The notes under the pieces are model-generated. The model made no database searches, was not told the origin of the DNA, and saw only the letters and a program-made list of their open reading frames with translations. Shown piece after piece: positions 15,101-28,547 of a DNA stretch of 64,000 nucleotides. Positions within the stretch are counted from its first letter, which is position 1. The number at the start of each line of letters is the position of its first letter. The translations under genes and the position numbers were made by a program. Origin of the DNA: Palaemon carinicauda. Its lineage: Eukaryota; Arthropoda; Malacostraca; Decapoda; Palaemonidae. The stretch spans positions 163,077,519-163,141,518 of the forward strand of contig NC_090726.1 in the NCBI RefSeq assembly GCF_036898095.1, in the 5' to 3' direction.

Positions 15101-17047
15101 TTTCAATCAATATTTAAATTTTAATTATTATTTTTATTTTAATCATTATTTTAATTTCAATTATTATTATAATGTTCACTATTATTTTAATTTTAATTAT
15201 TATTTTAATCTTAAAGACTATTTTATTTTTAATTAGTATTTTCTTCTAAATATTAATTTAACTTTAATTATTATTTTAATTACAATTATTTTAATTTTAA
15301 TTATTATTTCATTTTGAATTATTATTTTTATTTTTATTATTTTATTTATAATTATTATTTAAATTTTAAGCATTATTTTAATTTTATTATTATTTTAATT
15401 TCAATTTTAATTATTATTTTAATTTTGATTATTATTTATTTTAAACTATTATTTTATGTGTAATTATCATTATAATTGTAATTATTATTTTAATTATAAA
15501 TAACATTTTAATTTTATTATTATTTTTATTCAAATTATTATTTTAATTTTAGTTATTATTTTAATTTTAATTAATATAATAATTTTAATTATCATATTAA
15601 TTTTGATTATTATTTCAATTTTAATTTTTATTTTAATTTTATTAATTATCTCAATTTTAATTATCATTTTAATATTAATTGATATTTTCCTATTTTAATT
15701 TTAATTATCATTTTGATTTTACTTATTATTTTATTTTTAGTTGTTATTTTAGTTTTATTATTATTTTATTTCAATTATCATTCTAATTTTATTTAATATT
15801 TTAATTTTCATAATTTTTTTTCATTTTAGCTTATTTTATTTTCAGTTAATATTTTAATTTTAATTATTTATTCAATTTTAATTATTATTTTATTTTAATT
15901 ACCATTTTAATTTTAATTCATTATTTTAATTCTAATTCTTATGTTAATTTTAATTATTATCCTAATTATAATGATCTTAATTCTAATTATTATCTAAATT
16001 TTAATTAGTATTTTCATTTTAATTATTATTTTCATTTCAATAATTATTTTGATTTTAAATACTATCCTAATTCTAATTATTAGTTTAATTTTAATTATTA
16101 TTCAAATATTAATTATTATTTTAATTTTGATTATTATTTTAATTTTGATTATTATTTCAATTTTGATTATTATTTCAATTTTGATTATTATTTCAATTTT
16201 GATTATTATTTCAATTTTAATCATTTTTTTATTTTGATATTATTTTAATTTTATTGTAATTTCAATTTTAATTATTATCTCAATTTTAATCATTATTCAA
16301 ATTTCAATAATTATTTTACTATAATTATTATTTCAATTTTGATTATTATTTTGATTTAAGCTAGTATTTCCATTTTAATTATTATTTAAATTTTTATATA
16401 TTTTAATCTAATTAATATTTTAATTTTGATAATATCTTCATTTTGATTGTTATTTTAATATTACCTATTATTTTAATTTTGATTATTATTTTAATTTGAA
16501 CTATTATTCTAATTTTGATTATTATCTTAATTTTAATTATTTTGTTATTTTGTAATTATTATTTTATTTTAATTATTATTCTAATTTTAATTATTACGTT
16601 AATTTCAATTATTATTTTAATTTCAACTATTATTTTAATATTGATAATTTTTTCTATTATAATTATTGTTTTAATTGTGATTATTATTTTAATTTTAACT
16701 ATTGTTTTTAATTTAAATATTGTTTTAACTTTAATTATTATTTCAACTTTAATTATTATTATAATTTTAATTATTATTTTATTTTAGTCATTATTTTAAT
16801 TCTAATTATGTTAATTTCAATTATTGTTTTAATTTTAATTATTTTCTTATTTTGATTATTATTTCAATTTTAATTATTAACTTAATTTTAATTATTATTT
16901 TAATTTTAATTATCATTTTAATTTTGATTACAATGTTAATTTTGATTTTGATTTTAATTTTAAGTATGATTTTAATTTTAAATATTGTTTTAATTTTATT
17001 TAAAACATTAATTTTAATAATTATTTCAATTTTAATTATTATTTTAT
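12172..17047 (+). repeat. HOR block 3: B-type unit (about 4.88 kb)
   Basis: Landmarks: aaacggtaatt (about 12917; A and C units have aaatggt here), ttaatccttttaa (about 13253), aggttttcttac (13736, the B variant of the aggttt word), attcgg (about 15046), gttcac (15174), gatattttcctatt (about 15684), gctagtattt with an altered left flank (16359) and tacaaat (17047). It holds four successive near-identical 18-mers at 16147-16218. A close copy, lacking that expansion, lies about 16.36 kb downstream (28548-33319). Confidence 0.82.
16147..16218 (+). repeat. Four near-identical 18-mers (TTTTGA + TTTCAA variant)
   Basis: G residues at 16147, 16165, 16183 and 16201 mark successive copies of a gattattatttcaatttt monomer with no differences until the last. 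The homologous site in block 8 (near 32524) has one such monomer, so this is a local expansion by three units. Confidence 0.88.
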
Positions 17048-18289
17048 ACAAATCATTTTTTAAATTTTAATTATTATTTTAATTACAATTATTTTTATTT
17101 TAATTATTATTTTTATTTTAATTATTATTTTAATTTTAATTATTATTTTAATTTTAATTATTATTTTATTTTAATCACCATTTTAATTTTAATTCATTAT
17201 TTTAATTTTAATTATTATTTTAATTTTAATTATTATCCTAATTATAATTATCCTAATTCTAATTATTATCTTAATTTTAATTAGTATTTTCATTTTAATT
17301 ATTATTTTCATTTCAATTATTATTTTAATCTTAAATACTATCCTAATTATAATTATTAGTTTAATTTTAATTACTATCTTAATTTTAATCATTATTCAAA
17401 TATTAATTATTATTTTAATTTTGATTATCATTTTAATTTTGATTATTATTTCAATTTTAATCATTTTTTTAATTTTGATATTATTCTAATTTTACTATTA
17501 TTTCAATTTTAATTATTAATTCAATTTTAATCATTATTCGAATATTAATAATTATTTTACTATAATTATTATTTTAATTTTGATTATTTTTTTTATTTCA
17601 GCTAGTATTTCAATTTTAATTATTATTTTAATATTATTTATTTTAATTTAATTATTATTTCAATTTTGATAATATCTTAATTTTGATTGCTATTTCAATA
17701 TTACCTATTATTTAAATTTTGATTATAATTTCAATTTGAACTATTATTTTAATTTTGATTATTATCTTAATTTTAATTATTTTGTTATTTTGTAATTATT
17801 ATTTTATTTTAATTATTATTTTCATTTTAATTATTACGTTAATTTCAATTCTTATTTTAATTTTAATTATTATTTTAATATTGATAATTTTTTTCTATTA
17901 TAATTATTTTTTTAATTGTGATTATTATTTTAATTTTAACTATTGTTTTTAATTTAAATATTGTTTTAACTTTAATTATTATTTCAACTTTAATTATTAT
18001 TATAATTTTAATTATTATCTTAATTTTAGTCATTATTTTGATTCTAATTATGTTAATTTCAATTATTGTTTTAATTTTGATTATTATCTTATTTTGATTA
18101 TTATTTCAATTTTAATTATTACCTTAATTTTAATTATTATTTTAATTTTAATTATCATTTTAATTTTGATTACAATGTTAATTTTGATTTTGATTTTAAT
18201 TTTAAGTATGATTTTAATTTTAACTATTGTTTTAATTTTATTTAAAACATTAATTTTGATAATTATTTCAATTCTAATTATTATTTTAT
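17048..18289 (+). repeat. HOR block 4: short D-type unit (1.24 kb)
   Basis: The tacaaat word at 17047 is followed almost at once by the ttaattacaatta word that normally lies just after the gttcac word. The unit then passes through about five consensus monomers to the tcaccatttt word near 17175, gctagtattt (17601) and tacaaat (18289). The whole aggttt and gttcac portions of a full unit are absent. It is about 0.6 kb shorter than block 5, mostly because the tggtaaac region is missing. Confidence 0.78.
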
Positions 18290-20157
18290 ACAAATCATTT
18301 TTTAAATTTTAATTATTATTTTAATTACAATTATTTTAATTTCAATTATTATTTTAATTTTAATTATTATTTTAATTTTAATTATCATTTCAGATTTAAT
18401 TATTATTTTTATTCTAATTATTTTATTTATAATTATTATTTTAATTTTAAGCATCATTTTGATTTTATTACTATTTTAATTTTAATGTTTATTTTTCATT
18501 TGAATTATTATTTCAATTTTAACTATTATTTATGGTAGACTTTTATTTTAATTGTAATTATCAATATAATTGTAATTATATTTTAATTATAAATAATATT
18601 TAAATTTTATTATTATTTTTATTCTAATTATTATTTTAATTTTAGTTATCATTTTAATTTTAATAATTATCTTAATTTCAATTATCATTTTAATTTTGAT
18701 TATAATTCAAATTTTAATTATTATTTTAATTTTAATTATTATTTTAATTTTAATCATTATTTCCATTTTAACTATCATTTCAATAATATTGATATTTTCA
18801 TATTTTGATTTTAATTATCATTTTGATTTTACTTATTATTTAATTTTAGTTATTATTTTAATTTTATTATTGTTTTATTTCAATTATCTTTCTAATCTTA
18901 TTTAATATTTTAATTTTCTTATTTTTTTCATTTTAGCATATTTTATTTTCAATTAGTATTTTAATTTTAATTATTTATTCAATTTTAATTATTATTTTAT
19001 TTTAATTACCATTTTAATTTTAATTCATCATTTTGATTTTAATTATTATTTTACTTTTAATTATTATCCTAATTATAATTATCTTAATTCTATTTATTAT
19101 CTTAATTTTAATTAGTATTTTCATTTTAATTATTATTTTCATTTCAATATCTATTCTAATTTTGAATACTACCCTAATTCTAATTATTAGTTTAATTCTA
19201 AATATTATCTTAATTTTAATTATTATTTAAATATTAATTATTATTTAAATTTTGATTATTATTTTAATTTTGATTATTATTTCAATTTTAATCATTATTT
19301 TAATTTTGATATTATTTTAATTTTATTATTATTTTAATTTAATTATTATTTTAATTTTAATTATTATCTCAATCTTAATCATTATTTGAAATTTAATAAT
19401 TATTTTACTATAATTATTATTTTAATTTTGATTATTATTTTGATTTCAGCTAGTATTTCAATTTTAATTATTATTTCAATTTTATTTATTATTTTAATTT
19501 TATTTATTATTTTAATTTAATAAATATTTTAATTTTGATAATATTTTAATTTTGATTGTATGTTAATATTACCTATTATTTTAATTTCAATTATTATTTT
19601 AATTTGAACTATTATTTTAATTTTTTTTATTATCTTAATTTTAATTATTTTGTTATTTTGTAATTATTATTTTAATTTTAATAATTATTTCAATTTTATT
19701 TATTACGTTAATTTCAATTATTATTTTAATTTTAATTATTATTTCAATATTGATAATTTTTTCTATTATAATTATTATTTTAATTGTGATTATTATTTTA
19801 ATTTTAACTATTGTTTTAAATTTAAATATTGTTTTAACTTTAATTAATATTTCAACTTCAATTATTATTATAATTTTAATTATTATTTTAATTTTAGTTA
19901 TTATTTTAATCCTAATTATGTTAATTTCAATTATTGTTTTAATTTTAATTATTATCTTATTTTGATTATTATTTCAATTTTAATTATAAACTAAATTTTA
20001 ATTATTATTTTTATTTCAATTATCATTTTAATTTTGATTACAATGTTAATTTTCATTTTTATTTTTATTTTAAGTATGATTTTAATTTCAAATATTGTTT
20101 TAATTTTATTTAAAACATTAATTTTAATAATTATTTCAATTTTAATTATTATTTTAT
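18290..20157 (+). repeat. HOR block 5: D-type unit (1.87 kb)
   Basis: It has the same tacaaat / ttaattacaatta junction as block 4 but keeps more sequence: tggtagac (about 18532, one base different from the tggtaaac of blocks 0 and 9), the accatttt word (about 19008), gctagtattt (19449), attacctatt (about 19569) and tacaaat (20157). The core carries the D-specific tttcaattttatttatt word before the tacgtt site (about 19690). It is about 16.7 kb from the homologous part of block 0. Confidence 0.78.
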
Positions 20158-23100
20158 ACAAATCATTTTTTAAATTTTGATTATTATTTAAATTTTAAAT
20201 AATATCTTAATTTTAATTATTATTTTAATTTCAATCATTATTGTAATTTTGATTATTATTTCAATTTTAATTATTATTTTAATATCAATTATTATTTCAA
20301 TTTTAATTATTTTTTAAATGTTGATGATTATTCTAATTTGAATTATTATTTCAATATTAATTATTAGTTTATTTTAATTGTTACTTCAATTTTAATTATT
20401 TGTGTAATTTTAATTATTATTTTAATTTCAATTACTTTTTAAATTTAAATTATTATTTAAATTTTGATTATTATTTTAATTTCAATTTTTAATCCAATTT
20501 TAGTTATTATTTTGATTTTTATTATTATATTAACTTTAAGTATTATCTTAATTTCAAATATTAATTTAATTTTAGTTATCATTTTAGTTTAATTTTTATT
20601 TGAATTTTAATTATTATTTTAATTTTTATTATTATTTTAATTTTAATTATTATTTTAATATTGATTATTATTTTGATTTTAATTATTATTTAAATTTTAA
20701 TAATTATTGTTATTTTGATTATTATTTTAATTTCAATTATTATTTTCTTTTAATCATTGTTTTAATTTCAATTATCATCTGAATTTTAATTATTATTTTA
20801 AATTTGATTATTATTTTATTCAAATTTTTATTTGAATTATAATTATTTTTCTTATTTTTATTATTATTTATTTCTAATTATTATTTTGATTGTAAATATT
20901 ATTTTAAATGGTAATTATTAATTTAATTATAATAATAATTTTTTTATTATTATTTTGATTTCAATTATTATTTTAATTTTGATTATTATTTTAATTTTAA
21001 TTATTATTTTTATTTAATTATTATTTTATTTTAATTATTGCTTTAGTTTTAATTGTTATTTAAATTTTGATTATTATTTCAATTTTAATTTTTATTTTAA
21101 TTTTGTTTATTATTTTAATTTCGATTATTATTTTGATTTAAATTATTATTTTAATATTAATTATCATCTCAATTTCAATTATGATTTTATTCTAATCATT
21201 ATTTTAATATTAACTATTATTTTAATTCTAAGTATAAATTTATTCTAATTATTATTTTATTTATATTATTATTTTAAATTAGATTATTATTTTAATTGTA
21301 ATTATTATTTTTATTTTAATCCTTTTAATTTTAATTATTATTCTAATATCAATTTTTATCCTCATTTTAATTATTATTTTAAAATTAATTATTATTTTAA
21401 TAATAATTATTATTTTAATTTTAATAATTATTTTGATTTTAATTATTATTTTGATTGAATTATTATTTTAATTTTAATTATTATTTTAATTTTAATCATT
21501 ATTCTATTTTAACTATTTTTACTTTTGATTATTATTTCATTTCAATTATTGTTTTATTTTAAATATTATTTTAATTTCAACTATTATTTTCATTTGAATT
21601 AGTATTGTAATTTTGATTATTTTAATTTTAATTATCTGAATTTTATTTATTATCTAAATTTTATTTATTATTTCAATTTTAATTATTATTGTAATTTTAA
21701 TTATTATTTCTATTTTAATTATTTTTTTAACTTTAATTATTATTTTCATTTCAATTATAATTTAAATTTTAATTATTATATTAATTTCAATTATCATTTT
21801 AGGTTTACTTACTATTTTAACTTTAATTATTATCTTTATTTTAATCATAATTTTAATTTTAATTATTATTTTTTTTATTTCAATTTAACTATTATTTTAA
21901 TCTTGATTATTATTTATTTTTAATTATTATTTTAATTTTAATTATTATTTAAATTGTAATAATTATTTAATTATATTTATTATTTTAATTTTAATTTTTT
22001 TTCATTTTAATTATTATATTAATTTTAATCATTATTTTGATTTCAATTATTATCTTGTATTGTAATTTTGATTATTTTAATTCTAATTATTATATGAATT
22101 TTATTTATTATCTAAATTTTATTTATTATTTCAATTTTAATTATTATTGTAATTTTAACTATTATTTCTATTTTAATTATTATTTTAACTTTAATTATTA
22201 TTTTCATTTCAATTATAATTTAAATTTTAATTATTATATTAATTTCAATTATTATTTTAGGTTTACTTACTATTTTAACTTTAATTATTATCTTTATTTT
22301 AATCATAATTTTAATTTTAATTATTATTTTTTTTATTTCAATTTAACTATTGTTTTAATCTTGATTATTATTTTAATTTTAATTAATATTTAAATTGTAA
22401 TTATTATTTAAATTGTAATAATTATTTAATTATATTTATTATTTTAATTCTGATTATTTTTTTCATTTTAATTATTATCTTAATTTTAATCATTATTTTA
22501 ATTTCAATTATTATCTTAATTTTGATTATTATTTTAATTTTAATAATTATTTCAATTCTAGTTATTATTTTGATTTTATTATTATTTTAATTTTATTTAT
22601 CATTTAAATTTTAAGTATTATTTTATATTTATTTATCATCTTAATTTAACTATTATTTTAATTTTAACTATTATTTCAATTTTAATTATTATTTCAATTT
22701 TAATTATTATTTTTTATTTTAATTATTTTATTTTTGAATATTATTTAAATTTTAATTATTATTTTCATTTTAATTATTATTTTAAATTTATTCACTATTT
22801 TAATTTTATTATTATTTCAATTTCAATTATTATCTTAATTTTAATTATTATTTTATTTTAATTATTATCTTAATTCTAATTATTATTTTAATTTTGTATT
22901 ATATTTCAATTTAATTGTTATTTTGATTTATTTGTTAATTTAATTTTGATTATTACTTTAAATTTAATTTTATTTTTATTCTAATTAATATTTTAATTTT
23001 GATTATTATTTTGTTTTTTTATTATCTAAATTTTAAATATTATTTCTATTTTAATTATTATTTTCATTTTAATCATTATTTTAATTTTAATATTTATTTA

Positions 23101-24140
23101 AATTTTAGTTATTATTTTAATTTTGATTATTATCTTTATTCTAATTATTATTTAAATTTAAATTATTATTTTAATTTTAATTGTAATTTAAATTTTAATT
23201 ATTATTTTAATTTTAATTATTATTTTAACTTTAATTAGTATTTTTATTTTAATTATTATCTCTATTTTATTTAGAATTTTAATTTCATTTATTATTTTAA
23301 TTTTAATTATTTTTTTATTTTAATTATTATTATTTTAATTTTAATTATTATTTTAATGTTAATTATTATTTTAATTTCCATTATTATTTTAATTTCCATT
23401 ATTATTTTAATATTATTTATCATTTCAATTTAAATTATTAATTCAATTTTAATTATCATTTTATTCTAATCATTATTTTAATTTCAATCATTATTTTAAT
23501 TTTAATTATTTTTTATTCTAATCATTATTTTAATTTTAATCATTATTTTAATTTTAATTATTATTTTAATTTTAATTATTATTTTAATTTTAATTATTTT
23601 TTTATTCTAATCATTATTTTGATTTTAATCTTTATTTTAATTTTAATTATTATCTTAATTTTAATTATTATTTTAATTTAGTTATTATTCTAATTCGGAT
23701 CATTATTTTAATCTTAATCATTATTTTAATTTTATTCAATATTTTAATTTTAATCATTATTTCAATTTCATTCAATATTTTAATTTTGATCATTATTTCG
23801 ATATTAATTATATTTTTATTTTAATTATTATTCTAATTTTATTTATTATTTCAATCTTAATTAATTTTTTAATTTAGTTATTATTTTAATTCTAATTATT
23901 ATGTTAATTTCAATTATTAATTCAATTTCAATTATTATCTTATTTTGATTATTATGTCAATTTTAATTATTAACTTAGTTTTGATTATTATTTTAATTTT
24001 AATTATCATTTTAATTTTTATTACAATATTAATTTTTATTTTTATTTTCATTTTAGGTATGATTTGGATTTTAAATATTGTTTTAATTTTATTTATAACA
24101 TTAATTTCAATAATTATTTCAATTTTAATTATTATTTTAT
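20158..24140 (+). repeat. HOR block 6: A-type unit with a 458 bp duplication and a 0.9 kb internal deletion
   Basis: Landmarks: aaatgttgatgatt (about 20317), aaatggtaatt (about 20907), ttaatcc (about 21319), aggtttac (21801 and again 22259), attcgg (about 23695) and tacaaat (24140). The gttcac word of A units is absent. Near 22640-22710 the sequence passes from the region that should precede it directly to the tttttattttaattatttt region that should follow it. The net length is 3.98 kb against 4.28-4.43 kb for other A units. Confidence 0.78.
21602..22514 (+). repeat. Local tandem duplication of about 458 bp, two copies
   Basis: The copies run from about 21602 to 22056 and 22057 to 22514. Each contains gtattgtaattttgatt, ttatttattatctaaat, the aggtttacttac word (21801 and 22259, exactly 458 apart) and tttaactattattttaatc. 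The copies differ by few substitutions and a 3 bp indel (ttatctg against ttattatatg), so the event looks recent relative to the HOR divergence. The other A units (blocks 1, 10, 12) have one copy. Confidence 0.85.
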
Positions 24141-27100
24141 ACAAATCATTATTTTATTATTAATTATTATTTTAATTTTAAATATTATCTAATTTTAATT
24201 AATATCTTAATTTTAATTATTATTGTAATTTTAATTATTATTTAAATTTTAATTATTATTTTAATTTAAATTATTATTTTAATTTTAAATATTTTCTAAA
24301 TTTAGATTATTATTCTAATTCTAATTATTATCTTAATATTAATTATTATTTTATTTTAATTGTTACTTAAATTTTGATTATTTATGTAAATTTAATTATT
24401 ATTTTAATTTAAATCATTATTTTAATTTTAATTATTATTCTAATTTGAATTATTATTTGAATTTTAAGTATTATTTAAAGTTTGATTATAATTTTATTTT
24501 TAATTATTATTTCAATTTTAATTATTATTTTAATCTTTATTATTATATTAGCTTTAATTATTATCTTAATTTTCAATATTATTTTAATTTTAATTATTAT
24601 TTTATTATAATTTTTGTTTAATTTTACTTATTTTAATTTTGATTATTATTTTATTTTCAATTATTATTTTAATATTAATTATTGTTTTAGTTTTAATTAT
24701 TATTTTAATATTGATAATTATTGTAATTTTGATTATTATTTTAATTTAGATTATTATTTTATTTTAATTACTATTTTAATTTGAATTATTACCTCAATTT
24801 TAATTATTACTTTAATTTTGAATATCATTTTATTCAAATTATTATTTGAATTATAATTATTTTTTTATTTTCATTATTATTTATTCTTAATCATGATTTT
24901 AATTGTAGTTATTATTTTAAATGGTAATTATTAATTTAATTATAATTATCATTTTTTTTATTATTATTCAGATTTCAATTATTATCTAAGTTTAAATTAT
25001 CATTTTAATTTTAATATTTATTTGTATTTTAATTGTTAATTTTTTTCAATTATTATTTTTATTTTAATTGTTATTTCAATTTTGATTATTATTTTAATTT
25101 TAATTTTGATTTTAACTTTAATTTTAATTTTAATTTTAATTTTAATTTTAATTATTATTTTAATTTTAAATATTATTTTGATTTGAAATAATATTCTAAT
25201 ACCAATTATTATCTTAATTTTGATTATGATTTTATTCTAATCAATGTTTTAATTTTAACTATTATTTTAATTCTAATTATTATTTTATTCTAATTATTAT
25301 TTAAAGTTATACTATTATTTTAATTGTGATTATTATTTTTATTTTAATCCTTTTAATTTTATTTATTATTTTAATATCAATTATTATTTTAATTTTAATT
25401 ATTATTTTAAATGTCATTATTATTTAAATATTAATTATTATTTTAATTTCAATTATTTTTTTGATTTTAATTATTATTTTGATTGAATTATTATATTAAT
25501 TTTAATTATTATTATAATTTTAATCATTACTTTATTTTAATAATTTTTTTACTTTTAATTATTATTTTAATTCAATTATTGTTTAAATCTTAAATATTAT
25601 CTTAATTTTAGCTATTATATTCATTTAAAATAGTATTGTAAATTTTATTATTTTAATTTCAATTATTATCATAATTTTATTTATTATTTGAATGTAATTT
25701 ATTATTTTAATTTTAATTATTATTGTAATTTTAATTATTATTTCTAATTTATTTATTATTTTAACTTAAATTATTAATTTCATTTTAATTATAATTATAA
25801 TTATTATATTAATTTCAATTACTATTTTAGGTTTAATTACTATTTTAACTTTAATTATTATCTTCATTTTAATCATAATTCTAATTTTATTTATTTTTTT
25901 AATTTAATTTTTATTTCAATTTAACTATTATTCTAGTCTTGATTATTACTTATTTTGAATTATTATTTTAATTTTAATTATTATTTTAATTTTAACTATT
26001 ATTTTAATTTCAATTATTATTTTGATTTTATTTAATTTTTTTTTGAGAATCATTTCAATTTCAATAATATTTTGATTTTAGTTATCTTAATTTTATTTAT
26101 TATTTTAATTTCGATTATTATTTTCATGTTAATTATTGTTTTTAATTTTAACTATTATTTTAATTTTGATTATTATTTTAATTTTGATTATTTTAATTTT
26201 AATTATTATTTAATTTTAACTATTTTTTCATTTTAATTATTAATCTAATTTTTATTATTAATTCAATTTTAACTATTATTTTAATTTGTATTATTATTTT
26301 AATTTTGATTATTATTCCAATTTTAATCATTTTATTTTTAACTATTATTTTAATTTCAATTATCATTCCAATTTTAATTATCATATCAATTTTAATTTGT
26401 ATTTTTATATTAATTTTAACTTTTTAATTTTGATTTTTATTTTAATTTTAACATTTTGATTTTATATATTATTTTATTTTTAATTATTATTTCAATTTTA
26501 ATTATCGTTTAAATTCTAATTATTATTTTGATTTTATCATTATTTTATTTTCTTTACTATTAAAATTTTTATTATTATTTTAATTTTTATTATTATTTTA
26601 ATTTTTATTATTATTTTAATTTTGTATATTTGTTTTAATTTTAATTTTCATTTTAATCTTAATTATCATTTCAATTTTAATTATTATTTCAATTTTAATC
26701 ATTATTGTGATTTTAATTATCATTTCAATTTTAATTATTATCATAATTTTAGTTATTATTTTAGTTTTAATTATTATTTTGATTTTAATTACTATTTTAT
26801 TTTCAATTATCATTTCAATTTTAATTATTAATTTAATTTTAATTATTATGTTAATCTTAATTATTAATTTGATTTTAATCATTGTTTAAATTTTAATTAT
26901 TATTTTACCGTTAATTATCATCTAAATATTTATCATTATTTTAAATTTGATTACTATTTTAATTTTAATTTTAATTTTTATTCTAATTTTAATTATCATT
27001 TAAATTTTGATTATCATTTATTTTTAACTATTATTTTAATTGTAATTATCATTATAATTTTAATTATTATTTTAATTATAAATAATATTTCAATTTTATT

Positions 27101-28547
27101 ATTATTTTTATTCAAATTATTATTTTAATTTTAGTTATTATTTTAATTTTAATTATTATCTTAATTTTAATTATCATCTTAATTTTGATCATTATTTTAA
27201 TTTTATCAATTATTTTGATTTTATCAATTATTTTAATTTTAATTATTATTTTAATTTTAAACATTATTTTTATTTTATTATCATTTTAATTTTATCATTA
27301 TTTTATTTCAATTATTATTCAAATTTTATTTAATATTTTAATTTTTATAATTTATTTTGATTTTAACTTATTTGAATTTCAGTTAATCTATTCATTTTAA
27401 TTATTTATTCAATTTTAATTATTATTTTATTTCAATTACTATTTAAATTTTAATTCATCATTTTCATTTTAATCATTATTTTAATTTTAATTATTATCCT
27501 AATTATGATTATCTTAATTATAATTATAGTCTTAATTTCAATTAATATTTTCATTCTGATTATTATTTTCATTTCCATTATTATTTTAATTTTAATTACT
27601 ATCCTAATTTTAACTATTAGTTTATTTTAATTATTATCTTAATTATTATTTAAATATTAATTATTGTTTTAATTTTGATTATTATTTTAAGTTTGATTGT
27701 TATTCAAATTTTAATCATTATTCTAATTTTGATATTATCTTAATTTTATCATTATTTTATTTTTAATTATTATCTCAATTTTAATCATTATTTGAATTTT
27801 CATAATTATTTTACTATAATTATTATTTTAATTTTGATTATTATTTTGATTTCAGCTAGTATTTCAATTTTATTTAATATTTTAATTCTAATTATTAATT
27901 TAATTTTATTTACAATTTTAATTTAATTAATATTTTAATTTTTATAATATTTTAATTTTGATTGTTATTTTAATATTACCTATTATTTTTATTTTAATTA
28001 TCATTTTAATTTGAACTATTATTTTCATTTTGATTATCTTGTTATTTTGTAATTATTATTTTAGTCCTATTTATTATTTTAGTTTTAATCATTACGTTAA
28101 TTTAAATTATTATTTTAATTCTAATTAATATTTTAATATTGATCATTTTTTTCTATTATAATTATTATTTTAATTGTGATTATTATTTTAATTTTAACTA
28201 TTGTTTTAAATTTAAATATTGTTTTAACTTCAATTATTATTTCAACTTTAATTATTATTATAATTTTAATTATTATTTTAATTTTAGTTATTATTTTAAT
28301 TCTAATTATCTTAATTTCAATTATTGTTTTAATATTAATTATTATCTTATTTTGATTATTATTTCAATTTTAATCATTAACTTAATTTTAATTATTATTT
28401 TAATTTAGATTATCATTTTAATTTTGATTACAATGTTAATTTTGATTTTGATTTTAATTTGAAGTATGATTTTAATTTTAAATATTGTTTTAATTTTATT
28501 TAAAACATTAATTTTAATAATCATTTCAACTTTAATTATTATTTTAT
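24141..28547 (+). repeat. HOR block 7: C-type unit (about 4.41 kb)
   Basis: The landmarks match block 2 at a nearly constant offset of about 16.36-16.41 kb: aaatggtaatt (about 24919), a hexamer run (about 25100-25160), aaaatagtattgtaaat (about 25628), aggtttaattac (25829), taccgtt (CpG at 26909), gctagtattt (27855) and tacaaat (28547). The core lacks a short piece before ttgttattttg (about 28035) that the other C cores have. Confidence 0.82.
25094..25158 (+). repeat. (TTTTAA)n hexamer run with interruptions (block 7)
   Basis: This is the homologue of the 8692 run. Here it begins with interrupted units (a TTTTGA and a ctttaa variant) followed by about six clean TTTTAA units. Confidence 0.85.
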
